NCBI RefSeq assembly: GCF_032268605.1
Contig: NZ_CP130318.1
Coordinates: 1,643,001-1,707,000 of the forward strand
Length of the DNA stretch: 64,000 nucleotides
Direction of reading: 5' to 3'
Source: Paenibacillus aurantius
Lineage (GTDB): Bacteria; Bacillota; Bacilli; Paenibacillales; NBRC-103111
Shown here: positions 9,510 through 18,162 of the stretch, piece after piece
Position numbering within the stretch: position 1 is the first letter of the stretch
How the letters are laid out: each line of letters begins with the position of its first letter
Made by a program: the position numbers and the translations under genes
Notes under the pieces: model-generated
Database searches by the model: none
What the model was told of the DNA's origin: nothing
The model's input: only the letters and a program-made list of their open reading frames with translations

Positions 9510-10388
9510 TTATTCCTTAACCGACCCGACGACCATTCCCTTCACAAAGTACTTCTGCAGGAACGGATAGACCATCAGAATGGGCAGCGCCCCGATGAAA
9601 ATCTGGGCTGCTTTTACCGTGTTGTTGGAGATATTCTCCATCTCGCGCCCGAGAGAAGAGAGCTGGGTGGAATCGATCTGGATCAGTATCGTCTGCAGGA
9701 AGGTGGCGAGCGGATAATCCTGAATGTTTTTCAGGTAGATCAGGCCGTCGAACCAGGCGTTCCAGTGGCCGACCATTTTGAACAGGGAAAGGGTCGCGAT
9801 AGCCGGCAGGGAGAGAGGCAGGTAGATGAGCAGAAGAATGCGGAATTGTCCCGCCCCGTCGATCAGCGCCGCCTCCTCCAGCGCATGGGGGATGCCCCGG
9901 AAGAAGTTAAGCAGCAGCACAAGCAGCCACACATCGATGGCGCCCGGAAGGATCAGCGCCCAGAGCGAGTTCATCAGCCCCAGTTTCTGGATGATGATGT
10001 AGGTGGGCACAAGCCCCCCGCCGAACAGGAGGGTAACAACGAAGAACCAGGAATACCATGTCCGGCTGCGGAAGACAGTCGACTCCTTGGAAAGCGGATA
10101 CGCCGTGAGGAAGGTAACCGCCATGGCGATCGCGGTCCCGATAACCGTCCGGATCACGGAGATCCAGAGGGAGTGTAGGAAATTGGCGTTGGACAGCGTC
10201 TTGTGGTAGGCGTCCCAGGTGAAATCGATCGGAAGCAGACCCACGAGGTTCGCATTGGCCGGAGCGCGGCCGCTCAGCGAGACGGCTAGGGTGTGAACGA
10301 GCGGAAGCATGCACAGGAAGGCGATGACGGCCAGGAATACGTAATTGAAGAGGCTGAACATGCGGTAGGGCAGCGTTTTGTGGTACAA
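9510..10388 (-). CDS. carbohydrate ABC transporter permease, LplC/YtcP type
   Basis: A 292-residue membrane protein with about six hydrophobic spans. The ABC-permease EAA loop reads EEAALIDGAGQFRILLLIYLPLSLP (about residues 185-210), the contact point for the ATPase. The end KYFVKGMVVGSVKE is typical of the MalG-like LplC/YtcP group in Paenibacillus. The start is TTG with AGGAGGGGG just upstream on the minus strand. It lies 15 bases after its partner permease. No ATPase gene is present, so a shared MsmX-type ATPase elsewhere is inferred. Confidence 0.93.
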   Translation of the reverse strand: MYHKTLPYRMFSLFNYVFLAVIAFLCMLPLVHTLAVSLSGRAPANANLVGLLPIDFTWDAYHKTLSNANFLHSLWISVIRTVIGTAIAMAVTFLTAYPLSKESTVFRSRTWYSWFFVVTLLFGGGLVPTYIIIQKLGLMNSLWALILPGAIDVWLLVLLLNFFRGIPHALEEAALIDGAGQFRILLLIYLPLSLPAIATLSLFKMVGHWNAWFDGLIYLKNIQDYPLATFLQTILIQIDSTQLSSLGREMENISNNTVKAAQIFIGALPILMVYPFLQKYFVKGMVVGSVKE

Positions 10389-10403
10389 GGGTCCCCCTCC
10401 TTT

Positions 10404-11357
10404 CTAGAAGATGCGGTAGTTGGCCGTCTTGAGTGCGATGCGGTAGACCGACAGGATCAGGATGCAGCTAACGACAGATTTGAATAGTCCGATGGCGGTG
10501 GCGAAGCTGAGCTTCTGGCTCAGGATGCCGACCCGGTAAACGTACGTATCGATAATGTCCCCTTTGTCGTAGACGAGCGGGTTGTACAGGTTAAAGATCT
10601 GGTCGAAGCCTGCGCTCAGAATGCTGCTCAGCGAAAGGGTCGCGCAAACGGTCATGATCGGCACCAAGCTCGGGATGGTGATGTGAAGCGTCTGCTTCCA
10701 GCGGGAAGCTCCGTCGGCTTCGGCCGCCTCATAGAGCTCGGGATTGATGCCCGCGAGCGACGCAAGGTAAATGATGGTGCTGAACCCGAACTCCTTCCAC
10801 ACTTCACTTGTCACGACGGTAAACCGGAACCAGTCTCCGTTGCCGAGGAAGAACACCGGTGGGATCCCGAACCATTCCTGCAGTACCCGGTTGACCAGTC
10901 CCCCTTCCGGTGAGAGAAGGTCGGTCAGAATGGCCCCGAGGATAACCCAGGACAGGAAATGCGGAAGATAGACCAGCGTCTGGACGAGCCGCTTGAACGC
11001 CATTTTGCGGACCTCGTTCAGAAGCAGTGCGAACACGACCGGGACGAGAATCATGAAAGCGATCTTAAGCGCCGCGATCAGGAGCGTATTCCAGATGACC
11101 TGCAGACTGTCGATCCGTTCGAAAATGGCGCGGAAGTGCTTCAGGCCGACCCAGTCGGACCCGGTTACGCCCAGGTAGGGCTTGTATTCCTGGAAGGCGA
11201 TGACCACGCCGAACATCGGCAGGTAATGGAACAGAAGGGCCAGGATGACACCGGGCAGCAGCATAAAATGAAACGCCCACGATTTGCGGAGTTTCGCAAA
11301 CAGCGGTTTTTTGGCAGCCGGGCTAAGTGCGGATTCCCGATGCGCAGTTGTGCTCAT
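10404..11357 (-). CDS. carbohydrate ABC transporter permease, LplB type
   Basis: A 317-residue permease with about six membrane spans. Its EAA loop is ELYEAAEADGASRWKQTLHITIPSL (about residues 220-245), and the N-terminal LPGVILALLFHYLPMFGVVIAFQ is typical of LplB/YteP proteins. A start at 11357 (ATG) is preferred over a GTG two codons upstream because GAGGTG would almost touch that GTG. With the LplC-like partner it forms the heterodimeric channel for the sugar bound by the divergently encoded lipoprotein at 11582. Confidence 0.92.
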   Translation of the reverse strand: MSTTAHRESALSPAAKKPLFAKLRKSWAFHFMLLPGVILALLFHYLPMFGVVIAFQEYKPYLGVTGSDWVGLKHFRAIFERIDSLQVIWNTLLIAALKIAFMILVPVVFALLLNEVRKMAFKRLVQTLVYLPHFLSWVILGAILTDLLSPEGGLVNRVLQEWFGIPPVFFLGNGDWFRFTVVTSEVWKEFGFSTIIYLASLAGINPELYEAAEADGASRWKQTLHITIPSLVPIMTVCATLSLSSILSAGFDQIFNLYNPLVYDKGDIIDTYVYRVGILSQKLSFATAIGLFKSVVSCILILSVYRIALKTANYRIF

Positions 11358-11396
11358 GGTCACACCTCATTTACGGACAGATTGGCACTCGCCCCC

Positions 11397-11405
11397 ATTC
11401 TAGCA
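11397..11405 (-). promoter_or_regulatory. candidate extended -10 for the permease operon
   Basis: On the minus strand the sequence reads TGCTAGAAT, an extended -10 element about 40 bases before the permease start. No good -35 is visible, which would fit an activator-dependent promoter, for example one driven by the YesN-type regulator at 15164. Confidence 0.3.
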
Positions 11406-11444
11406 CAGGCTTTTTGAGGCCTATATACCGTTTTTTTAACTCCT

Positions 11445-11450
11445 TATAAT
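11445..11450 (+). promoter_or_regulatory. candidate -10 box for the solute-binding protein gene
   Basis: A perfect TATAAT lies about 130 bases before the TTG start. The -35 region is poor (TATATA-like), again consistent with a positively controlled promoter. Confidence 0.3.
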
Positions 11451-11581
11451 GTTTTGTAAAGGCCGGGCGGCGATGTTAATAAAAAAACATGGCGTGTTTA
11501 GAAAGTGTTATTTCGCGGTCCCGGAAGTTCCCTTATGATTTGAGGGGAAGACCCAAACTAGTGGTTAAGGGGGAGAACAAG

Positions 11582-13258
11582 TTGCGCTTGCCAAAAAGAC
11601 AAGTGATGGTCACGGTGCTTACGCTCGCATTAGCCGGTACATCCTTCGGCTGCTCCAAAACGGGCGGAGACACCGCCCAGCCGAAAGAAACGGCGTCGCA
11701 GAAGATGACGAACGGCAAATACGACCCGCCCGTTACGATTACGACGGTTCGGGGAGTACCCGGCCCGGCTACGTTCAAGAACGGGGAGACGATCGACGAC
11801 AACGTGCATACGCGCTGGGCGAAGGAGAAGCTCGGCATTGAGATCAAAAGCCTGTGGTCGGTGGTCAACGCGAACAACGCCTATGACACGAAGCTGAAGC
11901 TCGCCTTGTCGGCGAACGAGCCGATGCCGGATATCGTGCATGCATCGGGCGAGATGGCCCGGCTGCTGATCGAATCGGGACGGTTCCAGGACGCGGGAGT
12001 CCTTTTTGACAAGTATGCGAGCGAGACGTGGAAGAAAGCGATGGCGGAGGACCCTACCGTTTGGTACGAATATACGCGGGACGGCAAGCGCTACGGCATT
12101 CCCGCCCTCGATTATGACTACAACAACGACCCTGTTATGTGGGTGCGCGGCGACTGGATGAAGAAGCTCAACCTTGCCCCGCCCAAAACGATTGACGACT
12201 ACGAAAAGATACTGGATGCGTTCACGAACCAGGACCCCGACGGAGACGGCCAGAAGAACACCTTCGGCTTGTCGGTCGGCTTCAAGAAAGATAAATCCTA
12301 CGGAAACCATTTCGGCGTAAGCTGGCTGTTCGGGGCTTACGGGGCGATTCCGGGCATCTGGCAGAAGCAGGCAGACGGGACGCTTGCCTACGGCTCCATT
12401 CAGCCGGGCGTGAAGCAGGGGCTCGCGAAGCTGAAGGATTGGGTGCAGAAGGGCTACATTCCCAAGGAAGCTCCGGTATGGGACGAAGCCAAAGCCGGTT
12501 CTTATGTTTCCGCCGGAAGAGCGGGCACCTTCACCGGCCCGTATTGGTCCGAGGCCTGGCCGATGGGCGACCTGACGAAGAACGACCCTAAGGCGGAGCT
12601 GCAGACGTTCCAGCTGCCGGTCGGGGCGAACGGGAAAGGGATGCATTTTGCCACGCATCCTTACAGCGGGGCGATCTTCATCAACAAGGAAATGAAGAAT
12701 CCGGAAATATTCTTTACCTATGGCAATTACCTGTTTGACAACGTCGCCGATCCGAAGGCGGGAAGCGAGTTCGAGAACGGCTGGGCGAAGGGCTATGACT
12801 GGGATGAAGTGGACGGCAAGGTCACGACCGATCTGGCCAAAATCCCGGGAGGAGGCGTCCGCGTGTTCTTCTACAGCCTGCTGATGACCCAAGGACCGCG
12901 TATTCCTTCCCAGAACATCAAAGCGCTGGTCAACCTCGCCCAGAACGGAAAGCCGCAAACGCCGTACGAGCGCTACTGGTCCCAGCTCGCCCCGCCGATC
13001 GAAATTCAATCCTCGAGCAATGTGTGGAACCAGCGCCAGAACCGGGTGATGACCGCTTATACCGGAGGAGCCACGGCCACGATGACGGACAAAGGGGATT
13101 ATCTGAATAAGCTGGAGATGGAAACGTTCAGCAAAATCGTCTTCGGTGACGAGCCGGTAGAGGCCTACGACAAATTCATTCAGACGTGGAAAGCCCAGGG
13201 CGGAGACGCCATTACGAAGGAAGTCAATGAATGGTATAAGAGCGTAGGAGCCAAATAA
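11582..13258 (+). CDS. extracellular solute-binding lipoprotein of a carbohydrate ABC importer
   Basis: A 558-residue binding protein. A TTG start at 11582 is chosen because AAGGGGGAG (11567-11575) sits 6 bases upstream. This gives a compact signal peptide (RLPKRQ, then a hydrophobic run) ending in a cysteine (TSFGC) that would be lipidated; the lipobox is somewhat atypical, with Phe before Gly-Cys. The mature part begins with a Gly/Thr/Lys-rich linker and has the YtcQ/LipO-like fold markers FGLSVGF and MWVRGDWMKKLNL. It would sit outside the membrane and deliver an oligosaccharide to the two divergent permeases. Confidence 0.9.
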   Translation: MRLPKRQVMVTVLTLALAGTSFGCSKTGGDTAQPKETASQKMTNGKYDPPVTITTVRGVPGPATFKNGETIDDNVHTRWAKEKLGIEIKSLWSVVNANNAYDTKLKLALSANEPMPDIVHASGEMARLLIESGRFQDAGVLFDKYASETWKKAMAEDPTVWYEYTRDGKRYGIPALDYDYNNDPVMWVRGDWMKKLNLAPPKTIDDYEKILDAFTNQDPDGDGQKNTFGLSVGFKKDKSYGNHFGVSWLFGAYGAIPGIWQKQADGTLAYGSIQPGVKQGLAKLKDWVQKGYIPKEAPVWDEAKAGSYVSAGRAGTFTGPYWSEAWPMGDLTKNDPKAELQTFQLPVGANGKGMHFATHPYSGAIFINKEMKNPEIFFTYGNYLFDNVADPKAGSEFENGWAKGYDWDEVDGKVTTDLAKIPGGGVRVFFYSLLMTQGPRIPSQNIKALVNLAQNGKPQTPYERYWSQLAPPIEIQSSSNVWNQRQNRVMTAYTGGATATMTDKGDYLNKLEMETFSKIVFGDEPVEAYDKFIQTWKAQGGDAITKEVNEWYKSVGAK

Positions 13259-13268
13259 CCGGTAGGGC

Positions 13269-13301
13269 AGGGGACTTTCCTAAAGCAAGAGGTCCCCTTT
13301 C
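13269..13301 (+). terminator. terminator after the solute-binding protein gene
   Basis: GGGGAC (13270-13275) pairs with GTCCCC (13292-13297), followed by T-rich sequence. It separates the binding-protein transcript from the kinase operon. Confidence 0.7.
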
Positions 13302-13404
13302 TTCCTTCCCTCTTATGTAAGAGCCCGGTAGAAGGATTTCCCACCCTGGCAGAGAAGGCATCTTAGGAGAAGGCTCTAAGCGCCTCGGTCAGACTACAGG
13401 GACG

Positions 13405-15189
13405 GTGAACCGGCAAATGGACAAGAAGCTAACAATTTATACGAAAATCGTCGGGATGATCATGGGGCTGCTGATCCCCGTCATGGCGCTTTTCGCCTAT
13501 TCCAACCAGACGGCTGTGCGGGTCATCGAGGACGAGATGAAAACGAACAACCTGAACAAGCTCCGTTTCCTGCATCAGCAGATGGAGGGCAAAATCGACC
13601 AGCTGTCGATGAATTCCATCGCCATGTCGAACGACGCCTCCATCCGGGAGCTGGAATTCCGCCAGCTGTCGGGAACGGGCTTCGACCGGGACCGGCTGCT
13701 GCGGATGATTCTCGACAACATCAACCTGCAGTCGGGGATCAGCGGGTGGATGACGGACATCACCGTCTACTCCCGCCTGACGAAGGAAATGGTCTCCACG
13801 TCGAGCGCTTCGGTCGATTTGAAGGAGACGCTTCTCTTGAGGGAGATTACAAAAGGCTGGACGTATGTGACCGAGTCGAACGGGAAGAAGGTCAAGCCGG
13901 AGTTCGTTTATTTCGCCGTCGACCCTATTAACGCCTACGACCGTCCGGAGACGGCTAAGCTCATTGTGCGGACTTCGTTCTCGCCCTCCTATCTTCAGGA
14001 TATGCTCGACCAATACAAGGCGAACGGTCAGGGAGATCCGTTCTTGTATCACCCCCAGTACGGAGTCATCGGCAACCGCACCTTGAACGAGGCGGGCTCC
14101 CAGGGCCTCATCCGACAGCTCGGCGGCGAAAGTCTGGAAGAGGCCCGAACGCATTTCACGGTCGACACGGAGGGGAGGCAGTCCTTGGCCAGCTATCTCA
14201 AGCTGGGTAACTTGGGCTGGTACCTCGTCGACTATGTGCCGATGGAAGACATCCTGACTCCGGTGACCAAGACGCGGAATTTCTTTTACGGATCGACACT
14301 GCTGCTTCTGCTGCTCAGTCTTTTTGCCGCTTATATGCTGTACCGGAACGTCCAGGTTCCCATTCGGGTCCTCATCCGGCACGTCCAGCGGATCCAGAAG
14401 GGCGATTACGGAACCCGGGTCCGATTCAACGGCGGAGCGGAATTCGCCTTCCTGTTCGAACGGTTCAATGACATGACGGAGCAGATCCAGGATCTCTTGG
14501 AGAAGGTGTACGCCGAGCGCCTGCGTTCCCGGGAGGCGGTGCTTAAGCAGCTGCAGTCGCAGATCAATCCGCATTTTCTGTACAATTGCTTGTTCTTCAT
14601 CAAGAATACGGCGCGGATGGGGGATGAGGAGGCGGTGGTCGCCATGGCCTTGAACCTCGGAGAATATTTCCGGTATACGACCCGTCTCGCCAACCAATCG
14701 GCCAATCTCGCGGAAGAGCTGTCGGTGGTAACCAATTACCTGGAAATCCAAAACCTGCGCATGAGGCGGATCGCCTATGAGATTGACGTGCCGGAAGAGA
14801 TGAAAGCTCTCCGCATCCCCCGGCTGATGCTTCAGCCGCTGGTGGAGAACGCCGTCCTTCACGGCATCGAGCCGAAGCCGGGCCGGGGAACCGTCCGGAT
14901 CACGGGAGAAGCCATGAATGGAGAATACCGGGTGTATGTGGAAGACGACGGGGCCGGCATGGAACCGGAGCAGCTCGAGAGAATGCAGCGGTACGTGAAC
15001 CGCAGTGAGAATGAGGACGACGGAGGCTTCGGCTTCGGCTTGTGGAATGTCAACCAGCGGATCAAGCTGATGTACGGGGAAGGCTCCGGCTTGTTCTTCT
15101 CGCCGGGAGGCAACGGAGGCGTACGGGTAACCGTCACCCTGTACATAAGGGAGGGAGAAGACCATGTACCAGCTGCTGATTGTGGATGA
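13405..15189 (+). CDS. sensor histidine kinase, YesM type
   Basis: A 594-residue membrane kinase. A first transmembrane helix (about residues 15-32) is followed by an extracellular sensor of about 260 residues and a second helix (STLLLLLLSLFAAYMLY, about 294-312). Then come a HAMP linker and a His_kinase (PF06580-type) core. The phospho-accepting His is H390 in NPHFLYN; the ATPase N-box is LVENAVLHGIE (about 475) and the G-box is EDDGAGM. The start is GTG. It overlaps the response-regulator gene by 26 bases. By family it should sense an extracellular sugar or the loaded binding protein. Confidence 0.95.
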   Translation: MNRQMDKKLTIYTKIVGMIMGLLIPVMALFAYSNQTAVRVIEDEMKTNNLNKLRFLHQQMEGKIDQLSMNSIAMSNDASIRELEFRQLSGTGFDRDRLLRMILDNINLQSGISGWMTDITVYSRLTKEMVSTSSASVDLKETLLLREITKGWTYVTESNGKKVKPEFVYFAVDPINAYDRPETAKLIVRTSFSPSYLQDMLDQYKANGQGDPFLYHPQYGVIGNRTLNEAGSQGLIRQLGGESLEEARTHFTVDTEGRQSLASYLKLGNLGWYLVDYVPMEDILTPVTKTRNFFYGSTLLLLLLSLFAAYMLYRNVQVPIRVLIRHVQRIQKGDYGTRVRFNGGAEFAFLFERFNDMTEQIQDLLEKVYAERLRSREAVLKQLQSQINPHFLYNCLFFIKNTARMGDEEAVVAMALNLGEYFRYTTRLANQSANLAEELSVVTNYLEIQNLRMRRIAYEIDVPEEMKALRIPRLMLQPLVENAVLHGIEPKPGRGTVRITGEAMNGEYRVYVEDDGAGMEPEQLERMQRYVNRSENEDDGGFGFGLWNVNQRIKLMYGEGSGLFFSPGGNGGVRVTVTLYIREGEDHVPAADCG

Positions 15190-16798
15190 CGAGCCAAGCG
15201 TAGTCGATGCCATCGCCCATACCTTGCCATGGGGAGATCTTGGGGTAGAGGATGTGCTCTGCGCTTATTCCGGCCAGGAGGCGCTCGATATCGTCAAACG
15301 GCAGGTTGTTGATATCGTCATCACTGATATCCGCATGCCGGGAATGAACGGCATTCAGCTCATCGAGCAGATCCGCCGCTTCTCCCGGCATACGGAAGTC
15401 ATTCTGCTAACCGGCTACGCGGAATTTGAGTATGCCAAGCAAGGGCTGCAGCTCCAGGCGGCGGATTACCTTCTGAAGCCGGTCAGCGACGAAGACTTGA
15501 CGGATTCCATCCGTAAGGTTATCCGCAAGCTGACGCAGGAAGGGGAGGAGTCGGCCGTCTACCGGAAGGCCGCCGAGCTGTTGAAGGAACATCAGCCCGC
15601 CTTGAAGTCGGAGATGCTGGCCGTTCTTCTGGAGCAAGGACGGGTGGATTCGGAGAACAGCCTTTCGATGATAGGCGTTCCCTTTGCCCCGGGAGACCCC
15701 ATTTCCCTGGTGCTGATCCGGCTGGAAGGCCGATTCCACGAGTACAACCGGCGGGACCGGCTCCTTATGGAGTTCTCGGTCGGGAATATGGCCGAGGAGA
15801 TCTTCGGCCCGTTCTTCGAAACCTGGTCGTGCCGGGACCGCTACGATTACCTCGTGCTGGCTCTGAGAAGCAAAGAGCCGGAAGGGAACGGCAACGGCCA
15901 GGAGCTCCTTTCCCGCCTATGCAGCCAGCTTCAGCACAGCGTGATGCTCTTCCTGCACAGCGAAATCTCCGTCGTGATCGGCAATCCCGCCCTCTATCCG
16001 GATTCGCTGCCGGGCAGCTACCAGTCCGCCTTGAAGACCATGCGCCGAGGAATCGGCAAGGACGAGGGCCTGCTCATGACCGTGAACGATCCGGTGAAGG
16101 CTCCTGCGGCGGCGCTGAAGACACTGCATGAGCCCCCTTCGCTTCTCCATCTGTTCGAAGCGGGCATGTGGGAGGAGGCGGCCCGGAAGCTCGAGCGAAT
16201 CGCGGAGGAGTTGGACCAAGTATGGATCGATTCGCCGGAGCTGCTTGCCGAGTGGTACCACGCTCTCGCTTCCGCCTGCTACCATTACGCTCATGTCAAC
16301 GAGGAAACGCTCGGGCAGCTGTTCGAGCGGATCGGGGAGCACGACGGGCTCCCGGAGATGGGCAAGCTGCTCTCGGTTACCCGGATGAAGGAATGGGGGC
16401 TCGGGCTCTGCCGGAGGCTTTCCCTGGACAACTCGGAGGAGATCCGGGACACCCGGGGGCTGGCCGTCAAGCAGGTCAAGGACTATATCCATACGCATCT
16501 GGAGAAGGACGTGTCCCTTCATGTGCTGGCCGAGCAGGTCCACCTGCATCCCGTTTATCTGTCCAAGGTGTTCAAGCTGGAGACAGGAGAAGGCTTGAAG
16601 GAATACCTGCACCGGGTGAGGATGGAGAGAGCGGTCCATTTGCTTAAGAGCAGCGAGATGAAAGTTTATGAAATCACCGCCTCGGTAGGCTATCTCAACA
16701 CCCCGTATTTTATTAAAGTGTTCAAAAAAGAATTCGGCATGACCCCTCAGGAATACCGGGATCATCATCTTCCGCTAAATGCGGGAGAGCCGCTTTAG
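15164..16798 (+). CDS. response regulator with AraC-type DNA-binding domain, YesN type
   Basis: A 544-residue regulator. The receiver domain (residues 1-120) begins LLIVDDEPS, with the phospho-acceptor D55 in TDIRMPG and the conserved Lys in YLLKPVS. A central linker of about 300 residues is followed by a C-terminal AraC-type double helix-turn-helix (LAEQVHLHPVYLSKVFKLETGEG, then TASVGYLNTPYFIKVFKKEFGMTPQEYR). It forms a pair with the overlapping kinase gene. The ribosome site of the next gene overlaps its stop, so the pair and the enzyme genes are probably one operon. It is the likely activator of that operon and of the importer. Confidence 0.95.
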   Translation: MYQLLIVDDEPSVVDAIAHTLPWGDLGVEDVLCAYSGQEALDIVKRQVVDIVITDIRMPGMNGIQLIEQIRRFSRHTEVILLTGYAEFEYAKQGLQLQAADYLLKPVSDEDLTDSIRKVIRKLTQEGEESAVYRKAAELLKEHQPALKSEMLAVLLEQGRVDSENSLSMIGVPFAPGDPISLVLIRLEGRFHEYNRRDRLLMEFSVGNMAEEIFGPFFETWSCRDRYDYLVLALRSKEPEGNGNGQELLSRLCSQLQHSVMLFLHSEISVVIGNPALYPDSLPGSYQSALKTMRRGIGKDEGLLMTVNDPVKAPAAALKTLHEPPSLLHLFEAGMWEEAARKLERIAEELDQVWIDSPELLAEWYHALASACYHYAHVNEETLGQLFERIGEHDGLPEMGKLLSVTRMKEWGLGLCRRLSLDNSEEIRDTRGLAVKQVKDYIHTHLEKDVSLHVLAEQVHLHPVYLSKVFKLETGEGLKEYLHRVRMERAVHLLKSSEMKVYEITASVGYLNTPYFIKVFKKEFGMTPQEYRDHHLPLNAGEPL

Positions 16799-16811
16799 GA
16801 GGTCCATTCGC

Positions 16812-18158
16812 ATGTCCGATATCCAGATCAAGCTCAACGAACCGGCCGGCTCTATCCGCAAGCTTCACGGGGTCAACAACGGCCCCATCTGCTACGGTTC
16901 GCTGATCGACGTCACCGATTATTACAAGGAAGCGGGCATCCCGCTTGTCCGCATTCACGACCCGAACTGGCCTCATGCCTGGGAGGTCGACATCCACACC
17001 ATTTTTCCGGACTTCGACAAGGATCCCGAGGATCCGGCCAGCTATGATTTCTCCCGCACGGACGAATACCTTCAGACCATCCTCGATACGGGGGCGAAGA
17101 TCGTCTACCGGCTGGGCGAAAGCATCGAGCATACGAAGCGGAAATACTACGTGCACCCGCCCCGGGATTATGCGAAATGGGCACGGATCTGCGTGAACAT
17201 TATCCGCCATTACAACGAAGGCTGGGCCGGCGGATTCCGCCATGGAATCGAGTATTGGGAAGTATGGAACGAGCCTGACCTGGACGAACGCATGTGGTCG
17301 GGCACTCCCCTGCAATTGTTCGAGCTGTACGAAACGACGGCAAAGGCCATCAAGGCGCATAACCCCGAACTAAAGGTAGGAGGCTACGCGGCCGCCCGGC
17401 CGATGCTTCCCTTCCTTACGGATTTCCTGAATTACTGCGAGGAGCGGAAGCTTCCCCTGGATTTCTTCACCTGGCATACCTATACCGGGGACCCGTACAA
17501 AATCGTCCAGCATGCCCGCCATGTCCGTTCCGAGCTCGACTCCCGGGGCTTCCTGGACACGGAAAGCCACTTGAACGAGTGGAACTTTCTGGAGTCGGAT
17601 TTCACGAAAATCTGGCACCGGGGGAACGAATACGCCCGCAAAAGCAACTTCGACAAGCAGAAAAACGCCCATGGGGCGGCCTTCACGGCGACTGTCCTGA
17701 CTCTGCTGCAGGATGAAAGGGTGGATGCCGCCAATTATTACGACGGGCAGCCGACGGCCCTGTTCTGCGGGCTGTTCGATTATCACGGGGTGCCCCAGAA
17801 GACGTATTACACGTTCAAGGCTTTTCAGCGGATGACGGAGCTGTCCTCGAGGATCCGGACCGTTATAGATGACAAGACAGGGGGGGTCTGCGCCGTTGCG
17901 GGAACGCAGGAAGACGGGAGTGGGGCCGTGCTCATTACGGGATACGGCGCGTCCGTCCGCCTCCATACCGTCCGGTGGGAAGGCCAAGAATCGGCGTACA
18001 CGGTCCAAATCTACAGCATCGACGACGATCACCGGTTCGATCTGCGTAAGGAGCAGAGGGTGGAGCCAGGCGAAGAGCTGAGCTGGCTCCTTCCGGCTTA
18101 CAGTGTAACCCTGCTGGAATGGTCGCCTTCGACTCCAGCTAGACCGGCGGGAGAGTAA
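16812..18158 (+). CDS. glycoside hydrolase family 39 enzyme (beta-xylosidase-like)
   Basis: A 448-residue GH39-type glycosidase: a TIM barrel followed by a short beta domain. The acid/base is E154 in YWEVWNEPD and the probable nucleophile is E256 in SHLNEWNF; FFTWHTYTG matches another conserved barrel strand. The ATG at 16812 has AGGAGGT (16797-16803) 8 bases upstream. No signal peptide is seen, so it should act in the cytoplasm on an imported oligosaccharide. Known GH39 enzymes cleave xylosides, iduronides or related sugars; which applies here is unknown. A four-base gap separates it from the next gene. Confidence 0.88.
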   Translation: MSDIQIKLNEPAGSIRKLHGVNNGPICYGSLIDVTDYYKEAGIPLVRIHDPNWPHAWEVDIHTIFPDFDKDPEDPASYDFSRTDEYLQTILDTGAKIVYRLGESIEHTKRKYYVHPPRDYAKWARICVNIIRHYNEGWAGGFRHGIEYWEVWNEPDLDERMWSGTPLQLFELYETTAKAIKAHNPELKVGGYAAARPMLPFLTDFLNYCEERKLPLDFFTWHTYTGDPYKIVQHARHVRSELDSRGFLDTESHLNEWNFLESDFTKIWHRGNEYARKSNFDKQKNAHGAAFTATVLTLLQDERVDAANYYDGQPTALFCGLFDYHGVPQKTYYTFKAFQRMTELSSRIRTVIDDKTGGVCAVAGTQEDGSGAVLITGYGASVRLHTVRWEGQESAYTVQIYSIDDDHRFDLRKEQRVEPGEELSWLLPAYSVTLLEWSPSTPARPAGE

Positions 18159-18162
18159 GAGA

